The position numbers were made by a program, and so were the translations under genes. Shown piece after piece: positions 8,879 to 16,099 of a stretch of DNA of 33,240 nt. The notes under the pieces were generated by a model, which did no database searches, was not told where the DNA came from, and saw only the letters and a program-made list of their open reading frames with translations. Positions within the stretch are counted from its first letter, which is position 1. Each line of letters starts with the position of its first letter. Source of the stretch: Hyphomonadaceae bacterium (GTDB lineage Bacteria; Pseudomonadota; Alphaproteobacteria; Caulobacterales; Aquidulcibacteraceae); assembly GCA_021731965.1 (NCBI GenBank), contig JAKFWI010000025.1, forward strand, positions 1-33,240, in the 5' to 3' direction.

Positions 8879-10762
8879 ATGATGGCGGACGATGAGCATG
8901 GCGCGGCATCGGATGCCGAGTTTCACGCACGTGCAGCGCGCTGGCACGGCGATCTAAATCGCGCTTTGCACGCGCTGTATGGTGAGAGGGCGGATTTCGC
9001 CGCGTGGCAGGCCAAGGCCCTGCAGATTGCGCTGGAAGCGCATCGGGCGCGCCCCGCCGCCTTGCGGGCGTTGGATCGGGCGCGCGAAGCGGATCCGGCC
9101 TGGTTTTTGGCCCCCGATCGCATCGGCTATTCCTGTTATGTGGATCGCTTCGCCGGCACCCTTGAGGGCGTAAGCGCGCGCATCGGTTACTTGCAGGAAT
9201 TGGGGGTCACCTATCTGCATTTGCTGCCATTTTTGAAGATGCGGCCGGGCTGTAATGATGGCGGCTTTGCCGTATCGAGCTATCGGGCGGTGGAGCCAAG
9301 CCTCGGCGACATGCACGATCTCGCGGCCCTGGCGCAGCGCCTGCGCGCAGGCGGCATCAGCCTTTGCGCTGATCTCCTGTGCAACCACACCGCCGACGAT
9401 CACGAATGGGCGCTGCGGGCCAAAGCCGGGGATGCCCATTATCGCGATTATTATTTGACCTTTGCCGATGAGGCACAAACCAAGGCCTTTGAGGCCCATC
9501 TCGGGCAGGTCTTTGCCGTTACGGCTCCCGGCAATTTCACTTTTTCACCTGAGCTGCAGGCCTGGGTGTGGACCACGTTTTACCCCTATCAATGGGATCT
9601 CAATTTCGCCAATCCGGCGGTCTTGCTGGAAATGGCTGCGGCCATGTTGAATTTGGCCAATCACGGGGTGGAGGTGTTTCGGCTCGATTCGGCGCCTTTT
9701 CTTTGGAAGCGGCTGGGCGGCGATTGCCAGAACGAGCCGCAGGCCCATGCCATCATCCAGGCCCTGCGGGCCTTGGCGGCGATCGCGGTTCCGGCTGTGG
9801 CCCTGAAGGCCGAGGCCATCGTCCCGGCGGCGCAGCTGGTGGATTATCTTGGCATTGGCCCATCGGCGGGCAAGGAATGCCATCTCGCCTACAATACCAA
9901 TTTGATGACCCTGCAATGGGCGGCGCTGGCGCGCGGCAATGCCGAATTGCTGGCCGAGGGGCTGATGGCCATGCCGCGCCCGCCGCCAAACACGGGCTGG
10001 CTTTCTTATGTGCGCTGCCACGATGATATCGGTTGGGGCGTCCTGCGCGGTGGCCCGGAGGGCAAAGCGCGCGATTGGGAGGCGCTGCGCGGGTTTTTGA
10101 GCAAATTCTACGCAGGCGAGACGGAAAATTCCTTCGCCAGCGGCGCGGCTTTCCAAGTGACCAATGCGCAAGCCGTGCACGGCACCTCCGGCAGCTTGGC
10201 CTCTTTATGCGGGCTGGAGCGGGCGCTGCTGGCCGGCGATGCAGGGGAAATGGATCTGGCGGTGCGCCGTATTTTGCTGATGGCGGCGGTCTCCTTCGCG
10301 TTTGGCGGCGTGGCCTTGATCAATATGGGCGATGAGCTGGGCCAGCTGAATGATCTCACCTTTGCGCAGGGGCCGCGATATGACGGGGATGGCCGTTGGC
10401 TGCACCGCGGGGCCATGGATTGGGGGCAGGCGGCGCTGCGCACTGCGCTGGGATCGATCCCCGGGCGCGTGTTTAGGGGCTTTCAGGCCCTGGCCCGCGC
10501 CCGCGCCACTTTGCCCTTGGGCCGCGCCCCCGATCTGGTGGAAACCGGGCCTGCATCGGTGCTGCGCATGCATCATCGCCAAAGCGGCGCGCATTTTCTG
10601 CTTCTGGCCAATTTTTCGCCGCGCGAAGTGCCGGTTGCTTTACCTGCTGGGGTGTGGCGCGATGTCTTGCAGGATAAGGACGGCCTAAGCGGCGAACTGC
10701 CCCTGGAGGGCTATGGCGCGCGCTGGCTGTTAAGGGCGGGTATCGTGAATAAGACGGGCTAG
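8879..10762 (+). CDS. Amylosucrase/sucrose-hydrolase family enzyme (GH13)
   Basis: A 627-residue GH13 enzyme closely following the amylosucrase pattern: helical N-domain, then CYVDRFAG (86-93), YLHLLPFLK, DGGFAVSSYR, DLLCNH, and WTTFYPYQWDLNFANP. The catalytic set is present: nucleophile D270 (FRLDSAPF), acid/base E312 (LKAEAIV) and H381-D382 (VRCHDDIGW). It should cleave sucrose, releasing fructose and either transferring glucose to a glucan or giving it to water. The segment after SFASGAAFQ is shorter than in Neisseria amylosucrase as I recall it: NAQAVHGTSGS stands where that enzyme has the Arg446 loop, so hydrolysis may dominate. Either ATG 8879 or ATG 8882 is possible; AAGG at 8872-8875 favours 8882. 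No secretion signal is visible, so it is probably cytoplasmic. Confidence 0.88.
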   Translation: MMADDEHGAASDAEFHARAARWHGDLNRALHALYGERADFAAWQAKALQIALEAHRARPAALRALDRAREADPAWFLAPDRIGYSCYVDRFAGTLEGVSARIGYLQELGVTYLHLLPFLKMRPGCNDGGFAVSSYRAVEPSLGDMHDLAALAQRLRAGGISLCADLLCNHTADDHEWALRAKAGDAHYRDYYLTFADEAQTKAFEAHLGQVFAVTAPGNFTFSPELQAWVWTTFYPYQWDLNFANPAVLLEMAAAMLNLANHGVEVFRLDSAPFLWKRLGGDCQNEPQAHAIIQALRALAAIAVPAVALKAEAIVPAAQLVDYLGIGPSAGKECHLAYNTNLMTLQWAALARGNAELLAEGLMAMPRPPPNTGWLSYVRCHDDIGWGVLRGGPEGKARDWEALRGFLSKFYAGETENSFASGAAFQVTNAQAVHGTSGSLASLCGLERALLAGDAGEMDLAVRRILLMAAVSFAFGGVALINMGDELGQLNDLTFAQGPRYDGDGRWLHRGAMDWGQAALRTALGSIPGRVFRGFQALARARATLPLGRAPDLVETGPASVLRMHHRQSGAHFLLLANFSPREVPVALPAGVWRDVLQDKDGLSGELPLEGYGARWLLRAGIVNKTG

Positions 10763-10763
10763 A

Positions 10764-10809
10764 GCGGATCCCGATTTGACCTATCGCAGGTCAAATCGGG
10801 TGAATCCGC
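10764..10809. repeat. Intergenic hairpin after the glucosidase gene
   Basis: CCCGATTTGACCT (10770-10782) and AGGTCAAATCGGG (10788-10800) form a perfect 13-bp stem with a five-base loop. Outer arms GCGGAT/ATCCGC (10764-10769 and 10804-10809) extend it past a TGA bulge. It begins immediately after the enzyme stop and adjoins the repeat module at 10828. There is no T tract. It may terminate or protect the upstream transcript, or be one module of a mobile intergenic repeat. Confidence 0.6.
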
Positions 10810-10827
10810 CCTACACTTAGTGATTAA

Positions 10828-10875
10828 ACCCGTTCTCGTCCCAAAACCGCATCACACTTTTCGGGAACGGGTCTA
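10828..10875. repeat. Intergenic repeat module, copy 1
   Basis: ACCCGTTC (10828-10835) pairs with GAACGGGT (10865-10872). The 33-bp core at 10843-10875 recurs at 33130-33162 in the same orientation with 30 of 33 bases identical (counted by eye). Similar short palindromic units with an ACTTTTC-GGAA-TCTA signature are common between genes of alphaproteobacteria; that family link is from memory. It lies just before the fructokinase start. Confidence 0.65.
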
Positions 10876-10892
10876 AGCTTGGAGACATGGCC

Positions 10893-11783
10893 ATGAGCGA
10901 TGCGCCGGTTTTTTTTGGCCTGGAGGCTGGCGGCACCAAATGCGTGTGCTTGGTGGCTCGTGGGGCGGATGCCATTCTGGCCCAGGCCGCTTTGCCCACC
11001 ACCAATCCGGCGCAGACGATCGGCGCGGCGCGCGCGTTCTTTACCGAGGCCAGCGCCTGGGTGCGCCCAGCGGGATGCGGCATCGCTTCGTTCGGGCCGA
11101 TCCAACTCGATACCGAGGCCGCGGATTTTGGCCACATCGCCAATACGCCCAAGCCAGGCTGGAGCGGCGCGGATATGCGCCAGGTGTTCGCCGGGTTCGA
11201 TGCGCCGCTGGCGCTGGAAACCGATGTCAACGGCGCAGCGCTGGCCGAATGGATTTGGGGCGCGGGCCGGGGCTTGCGCAGCTTTGCTTACGCCACCATT
11301 GGCACCGGCATCGGTGCGGGCGTGCTGCGCGATGGGCGCGCCTTGCGCGGAGCGTGGCATTTCGAATTGGGGCATCTGCGCCCGCGCCGCGCGCAGGGCG
11401 ATGACTTTGCCGGAACATGCCCCTTTCACGGCGATTGCCTTGAGGGTTTGGCTAGCGGCCCGGCGATCCAGGCACGATGGGGCGTGCCGCTTTCGGCGCT
11501 GGCGGATGATCACCCGGCCCACGCCATGCAGGCTGAGTATCTTGGCCAATTGTGCGCCGCTTTGGCTTTTGCCCACGCGCCGGAACGCATCGTTCTCGGC
11601 GGCGGGGTGATGCAGGTGCCGGGCTTGCTGGAGCGCACAGCTAGCGCTGCTCATGCGTTGATCGGGGGTTATGCCTCCTGGCCAGCGGCGCTTGACAGTT
11701 CGGGCTTTGTGCAGAGGCCGCTATTGGGTGATCGCGCTGGGCCCTTGGGGGCGATCGCCTTGGCGATGCGCGCTGCGGGCTAG
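10893..11783 (+). CDS. ROK-family fructokinase
   Basis: About 296 residues. It closely resembles the B. subtilis YdhR/GmuE fructokinase group: FGLEAGGTKCVC (phosphate-binding start), SFGPIQLD, NTPKPGW, ETDVNGAALAEW, TIGTGIGAG, the zinc-site segment GHLRPRR...CPFHGDC, EGLASGPAIQARWG and VLGGGVMQ. It should phosphorylate the fructose released by the neighbouring sucrose-cleaving enzyme. ATG 10893 is preferred to ATG 10887 because GGAG at 10881-10884 is then eight bases away. The stop codon TAG (11781-11783) is part of the CTAG at the edge of a MITE-like element. Confidence 0.9.
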   Translation: MSDAPVFFGLEAGGTKCVCLVARGADAILAQAALPTTNPAQTIGAARAFFTEASAWVRPAGCGIASFGPIQLDTEAADFGHIANTPKPGWSGADMRQVFAGFDAPLALETDVNGAALAEWIWGAGRGLRSFAYATIGTGIGAGVLRDGRALRGAWHFELGHLRPRRAQGDDFAGTCPFHGDCLEGLASGPAIQARWGVPLSALADDHPAHAMQAEYLGQLCAALAFAHAPERIVLGGGVMQVPGLLERTASAAHALIGGYASWPAALDSSGFVQRPLLGDRAGPLGAIALAMRAAG

Positions 11784-12057
11784 CAGGCTGCTGAAGAACT
11801 CCAGCGCGGCCGCGACGGCAAGAATTTTTTGCTCTTCCTGAGCAGGAGCCGGGTGCAGCGCGATGCGGGGCATCGGGCCAGACCGGCGACGCACTCAGGA
11901 TAAAAAATCCTGCCGTCCTAGAGGGATGCGGCCGATTTCGGCTTCGGGTTCGTCGTGTCCCAGCCCCCGGTGCACCGCTACGCGAACTGGGCCTCTCCTG
12001 CCCGAAAGCGCAAAATCGGCTTCGCATCGCGGCTCGCGGGAGTCCTTCAACAGCCTG
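11784..12057. mobile_element. MITE-like element with 19-bp terminal inverted repeats and CTAG target duplication
   Basis: The left end CAGGCTGCTGAAGAACTCC (11784-11802) matches the reverse complement of the right end (12039-12057) at 17 of 19 positions. CTAG flanks both sides (11780-11783 and 12058-12061), as expected for a 4-bp target duplication. A subterminal inverted pair, GACGGCAAGAATTTTTT (11814-11830) against AAAAAATCCTGCCGTC (11902-11917), suggests a fold-back core. There is no transposase frame, so it would depend on a full-length insertion sequence elsewhere. Insertion at CTAG recalls some IS5-group elements, but I cannot assign the family. Confidence 0.75.
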
Positions 12058-12513
12058 CTAGGCCGTTCTCAGGTCTTGGCGCAGGCGCGCTTCTGGCGGC
12101 AGGCCCCGGCCTGGCAAGGTGCGCACACCTTGGCAGAATTGCTCGGCATGGATCAAGAAGCGCAGCACTTCGCGGGCTGGCATGCTGCGCAACAGCGCTG
12201 GCGGCTCCATCGGCACGAAGGCCATCGACCAGTCGGGAAAGGCCCGGCCCTTGACCTCCACACCCAGGATTTGCTGCACATCGCTGTGGCGCGGATCTGT
12301 CTTGATGCGGGCATAGAGTTCCAACACCCGGCTTTCCTCCCCTTCCAGCGATTGGATGAAGGCCTGGAGGCTGTAGGCCAAGACGCCCGTCAAATGCTGG
12401 TGGCTGTTATGGCTCAAGCATTGGCGACGGATATCGTGGACGAGATCGACCAGGTCATCTTCATCCAGCCCAGGCGGGGGGCTGGAAACATAGATCAGGC
12501 GGAAAACCCCCAT
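12058..12513 (-). CDS. BLUF-domain blue-light photoreceptor
   Basis: A 151-residue single-domain BLUF protein that would bind FAD. The key residues sit as in PixD, shifted by four after the first strand: Y8 (LIYVS), N36 (HNSHQHLTG), Q54 (FIQSLEG), W95 and M97 (PDWSMAF). The complete photocycle set therefore appears intact. About 45 residues follow the domain (EVLRFLIHAEQFCQG), presumably the C-terminal helical cap; no output domain is attached, so it would act through a partner. ATG 12513 has AGGAG six bases upstream and starts one strand before the photoactive Tyr; a longer in-frame start at 12591 is unlikely. The stop TAG is shared with the CTAG bordering the MITE-like element. Confidence 0.9.
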   Translation of the reverse strand: MGVFRLIYVSSPPPGLDEDDLVDLVHDIRRQCLSHNSHQHLTGVLAYSLQAFIQSLEGEESRVLELYARIKTDPRHSDVQQILGVEVKGRAFPDWSMAFVPMEPPALLRSMPAREVLRFLIHAEQFCQGVRTLPGRGLPPEARLRQDLRTA

Positions 12514-12624
12514 ATTCGTCTCCTGGGCCGCACGTGCACCGCAACCTCTAGCAGCAAAGGCTGCGTTGATTGCCATCGCGTTAAGCCGCAAGCGCGGTTG
12601 CGCCAGGGGGGCGGATCGAAGCGT

Positions 12625-14631
12625 TCAGCCAGGCGGCATTTTTTCTTTTAAAAACCGATCGATCTCCACAAGGAATTGCGTGCGCCCGTCCCAGGTTGAA
12701 AACCAGTGATCATCACCTTTCAGCACAACAGTCTGCACATTCTTGTTGGCCGCCTTCAGCGCATTGATCATGGCTTTGGGTTGTTCGGCAGGCACCACGC
12801 TATCTTCGGTGGAATAGACCACCAAGACCGGGGCCTTTACCGCCTGCGCGAGATGGACCGGTGAGGCGGCGCGCAGCTTTTCAAGCGCCGTGCTGGGATC
12901 GCCCATGGACCCGCGCCAGAAATCATAGACGGAGCTGTTCCCGCCCGAATTTTCCTTGGTGCGCCGCAGCATCAATTCCAGATCGGACACCCCATTGACG
13001 CTGACGGCGCAGGCATAGCGATCAGGGGTGAGGGTGATTCCGGCGAGGGCCGCATAGCCGCCATAGCTCGCCCCCATGATGCACACGCGCGATCCATCCA
13101 CCATGCCGGCCTTGATCAAGGCCGCCACGCCATCTTCGGCATCGGTTTGCATCAGCCCGCCCCATTGGCCCTTGCCCGCCGATTCCCATTTTCGGCCAAA
13201 GCCGGAAGACCCCCGGAAATTCGGCTGCAACACCGCATACCCGCGGGACGCCAGAAACTGGGACCAGAAATCATATTGCCACACATCGCGGCTGTGCGGG
13301 CCGCCATGCACCAGAAGAATGAGGGGGAGATTCTTTGCCTCTCGGCCGCGCGGCACGGTGAGATAGCCGGGGATGCGTACGCCATCGCGGGCCTTGAATT
13401 TGATGGATTGCACGGGGGAGATGGCCGCCTCCGGCAAATCCGGGTAATCGCTGGTGATCCGCGTCAATTTCCGGTCGGCCGGCTCGAACAAATAATAATT
13501 GCCGGCTGAAAGCTCGCTCGTGCGGCCATAGACAATGAAACGGGCCCGATCCCGAGACCAATCGATCAGCCGCGCCTCGCCATCGGCGAAAAAATCCTGG
13601 ATCGCCTCATAATAACTGACCAGCGTGGAATCGAAGAAATGCTGGCGCTCGGTGAATGCATCGGTGTAACGCGCCCCGATGATCAGATGCGTGTGGGGAT
13701 CCATGATCACCCCATCGACATCAAACCCCGGAATTTCGAAAAAGACGCTCTTTTCGCCAGTTTTCAGATCGACGGCGATCAGCTTGTCGGTATCGCCTTC
13801 CAGCGCCTCGTCATCATAGGCATTGCTGGTGATCAAGCGCCCATCGGCGGCCAGCCCGAACAAAGCTGGGCCAAGGCCGGTCAAGGATTGCCCCTCGGCG
13901 ATCTTTCTGCGTGGCCCCTCGCCATGCGCATAAAGCGCCCAGATATTGGCCTTTTCATCCAGCGTGTCGATGCTGGCGACGATCTTGCCCGAGGGATCCA
14001 ATTCGATGGCCCGGGTTTTGGGCGTGGCAGTGGCGGTAACGGATGCACTGCCGCTGCGCAGATTGACACGGAATACAGCGAGCTTGGCCCCGGCATCCGG
14101 GCTGGTACGCGAAATCATCCGGCCGAAGCCAGGATCGCCCTCGATCGGGGCCAACACATAGCTGAGATTTGTGTCGGCCCAGCTATCGGCCTCTCTATCC
14201 ATCAACAATACCTGCTTGCGCGTTTTCAGATCGGCCGTGCCGGTGCGAAAATACTCAAGCTGACGGCGCGCACCGGTGAAATAATAGCCCGCAGCCGCGG
14301 CGCGATCGGAGGGAATTGTTGTGCTGAAAGTATATCTGGCCAGATCGCTGTCGATCCAATCCACCCCGCGCAGCACCTGATCCTTCTGGGTGCGCGCGCC
14401 ATAGACCATCTTGGCCGATTCCAAATCCACAATCGCGACAACCGAAAATTCCGGCGTATTCAGCGCCTCGGCGATCTTCGTGCCGTCGGGGGAGATGGCC
14501 ATCCCGGCCACTTGCGGCAGGCGGCCAAATTCCTGCGCCGGGATTTCTGCGGGGGAGGCCGATTGGCCAAACACCGGTTCGATCCCGATCCAGAGGAGGA
14601 GAAGAAGGGCTCGCAACATTGTGCGCGGCAT
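12625..14631 (-). CDS. Secreted S9 (prolyl-oligopeptidase/acylaminoacyl) serine peptidase
   Basis: A 668-residue enzyme with a signal peptide (LLLLLWIGIEPVFG), a beta-propeller-like region (about 35-400) and a C-terminal alpha/beta-hydrolase domain. The catalytic triad is readable: S522 in GASYGGY, D610 in STEDSVVP and H642 in GDDHWFS. The oxyanion segment is LVHGGPHSRD. The start ATG 14631 has AGGGGAGG six bases upstream. The family releases short peptides or acyl-amino acids; periplasmic location is inferred. It lies 77 bp downstream of cobS in the same direction, where many alphaproteobacteria have cobT. Confidence 0.92.
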   Translation of the reverse strand: MPRTMLRALLLLLWIGIEPVFGQSASPAEIPAQEFGRLPQVAGMAISPDGTKIAEALNTPEFSVVAIVDLESAKMVYGARTQKDQVLRGVDWIDSDLARYTFSTTIPSDRAAAAGYYFTGARRQLEYFRTGTADLKTRKQVLLMDREADSWADTNLSYVLAPIEGDPGFGRMISRTSPDAGAKLAVFRVNLRSGSASVTATATPKTRAIELDPSGKIVASIDTLDEKANIWALYAHGEGPRRKIAEGQSLTGLGPALFGLAADGRLITSNAYDDEALEGDTDKLIAVDLKTGEKSVFFEIPGFDVDGVIMDPHTHLIIGARYTDAFTERQHFFDSTLVSYYEAIQDFFADGEARLIDWSRDRARFIVYGRTSELSAGNYYLFEPADRKLTRITSDYPDLPEAAISPVQSIKFKARDGVRIPGYLTVPRGREAKNLPLILLVHGGPHSRDVWQYDFWSQFLASRGYAVLQPNFRGSSGFGRKWESAGKGQWGGLMQTDAEDGVAALIKAGMVDGSRVCIMGASYGGYAALAGITLTPDRYACAVSVNGVSDLELMLRRTKENSGGNSSVYDFWRGSMGDPSTALEKLRAASPVHLAQAVKAPVLVVYSTEDSVVPAEQPKAMINALKAANKNVQTVVLKGDDHWFSTWDGRTQFLVEIDRFLKEKMPPG

Positions 14632-14708
14632 GCATGGCCTCCCCTGATGGCTTTCAGCGAGGCAAGTTCAGCACGGCCCAGCCTGCGCGGTCAAGGCACT
14701 TGCCCTCT

Positions 14709-15695
14709 TTACGCCACTTTGATCCGCGTTGCCGCCTCTGGCAGATCCTGGCCGAAGGCGCGCTGATAAAACTCCGCCACCGTGGGCCTCTCCAGCTCAT
14801 CGCATTTGTTGAGGAAGGTGACGCGGAAGGCATGGGCGGTTTCGCCGAAGATCACCGCGTTTTCCGCCCAAGTGATCACGGTGCGCGGGCTCATCACCGT
14901 GGAAATATCGCCGTTCATGAAGGCGTTGCGCGTCATATCGGCCACGCGCACCATGGCATGGATTTGGCGCATTCCCTCGGCATTTTGGTAGGACGCCACC
15001 TTGGCGAGCACGATTTCCACTTCCGCATCATGGGCGAGATAATTCAGCGTCGTCACCACGGACCAGCGATCCATCTGGCCTTGGTTGAGCTGCTGCGTGC
15101 CATGGTAAAGCCCCGTTGTATCGCCCAGCCCCACGGTGTTGGTGGTGGAAAATAGCCGGAAAAATGGGTGGGGGCTGATGACGCGGTTTTGATCCAGCAA
15201 GGTCAGCTTGCCTGAGGCCTCCAGCACGCGCTGGATGACGAACATCACATCTGGGCGCCCGGCATCATATTCATCGAACACGATGGCCATGGGCCGCTGC
15301 AAGGCCCACGGCAAAATGCCTTCGCGAAACTCGGTGATTTGCTTGCCATCCTTCAAGACGATGGCATCCTTGCCAACGAGATCGATGCGGCTGACATGGC
15401 TATCGAGATTGACGCGGATCATCGGCCAGTTCAGCCGCGCGGCCACCTGCTCGATATGCGTGGATTTGCCGGTGCCGTGATAGCCCTGCACCATGACGCG
15501 GCGGTTGAAGGCAAAGCCCGCCAAAATGGCCAAGGTGGTCTGCGGATCGAAGCGATAGGCCGTATCGAGTTCGGGCACGTATTCGCTGCGGGCCGAAAAG
15601 GCCGGCACTTTCATCTCGCTGTTGACGCCGAACACGTCCCGGGCGGACAGTTCGCGGTCGGGCAGGGCTTTGGTCGAGTCATTCACGGTGCTCAT
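14709..15695 (-). CDS. cobS: Cobaltochelatase AAA+ subunit CobS
   Basis: 328 residues, the usual length. Near-diagnostic segments are [18 protein letters not shown] near the start, [14 protein letters not shown], Walker [10 protein letters not shown] (71-79), Walker B VFDEYDAG (D141-E142), the sensor segment [18 protein letters not shown], and the C-terminal [22 protein letters not shown]. CobS forms, with CobT, the ATPase rings that drive cobalt insertion by CobN in aerobic cobalamin synthesis. The J-domain and bolA genes that usually neighbour it are 2-3 kb upstream, but cobT does not follow. No strong ribosome-binding site is seen. Identity is secure; whether it still works in cobalamin synthesis cannot be judged here. 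Confidence 0.95.
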   Translation of the reverse strand: MSTVNDSTKALPDRELSARDVFGVNSEMKVPAFSARSEYVPELDTAYRFDPQTTLAILAGFAFNRRVMVQGYHGTGKSTHIEQVAARLNWPMIRVNLDSHVSRIDLVGKDAIVLKDGKQITEFREGILPWALQRPMAIVFDEYDAGRPDVMFVIQRVLEASGKLTLLDQNRVISPHPFFRLFSTTNTVGLGDTTGLYHGTQQLNQGQMDRWSVVTTLNYLAHDAEVEIVLAKVASYQNAEGMRQIHAMVRVADMTRNAFMNGDISTVMSPRTVITWAENAVIFGETAHAFRVTFLNKCDELERPTVAEFYQRAFGQDLPEAATRIKVA

Positions 15696-15738
15696 CGGCC
15701 TATGTAGGCGGGCTTATGGCCCAAAGCCAAGGGGCCGC

Positions 15739-16080
15739 TCAGCGACTTTTTCCACTGGGGCCGGGCTTGGCACGCGTATGCGCACCCAGCCATGCGATTA
15801 TGCCAACCAGCGTATCGGAGGGGATGAAGGCGTCGAACTGCTCGGTGATATCCAGCATTTCCCAGGCGGCCAATAGCCCCAGGGGTCCCCACAGGAAAAC
15901 CAGGCCCACGAGCCCGAGCGCCTCGGCACCAAAGCTGAGCCCGATGAACAGGCGCCCAAAAGTGAAATCCCAGAAATCAGCGCCGGCGCACAGCGCAAGT
16001 TTGATCCAGACGGGCCAATCGATCCCGCGTTGAAGATTCCACCAGGCGCGCGGGCGCGTGTTTACATCCATGGCCATCAC
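15739..16080 (-). CDS. Small membrane protein of unknown function
   Basis: 113 residues, not recognised. A polar N-terminus (WWNLQRGIDWPVWIKLALCAGADFWD when read in two parts) precedes two hydrophobic stretches, GRLFIGLSFGAEALGLVGLV and LWGPLGLLAAWEML. A third weaker one is SDTLVGIIAWLGA, before a basic tail. It probably spans the inner membrane two or three times. It lies 43 bp upstream of cobS in the same direction. The start could be ATG 16080 or ATG 16074; neither has a convincing ribosome-binding site. Aromatic and acidic residues (DFWDFTFG, EMLDITEQFDAF) make a real protein more likely than a chance frame. Confidence 0.65.
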   Translation of the reverse strand: MMAMDVNTRPRAWWNLQRGIDWPVWIKLALCAGADFWDFTFGRLFIGLSFGAEALGLVGLVFLWGPLGLLAAWEMLDITEQFDAFIPSDTLVGIIAWLGAHTRAKPGPSGKSR

Positions 16081-16099
16081 CCAGCCGGATTAGCCGGCC

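Noticed and set aside
11784-12057. Possible short gene or ncRNA inside the MITE-like element
   Set aside because: Open frames here are short, cross the element ends and have no start signals or motifs; the inverted structure explains the sequence better.
13639-14766. 375-codon plus-strand frame over the S9 peptidase gene
   Set aside because: It is antisense to a gene with an intact catalytic triad and signal peptide; the translated product matches nothing and runs past the peptidase start into intergenic DNA.
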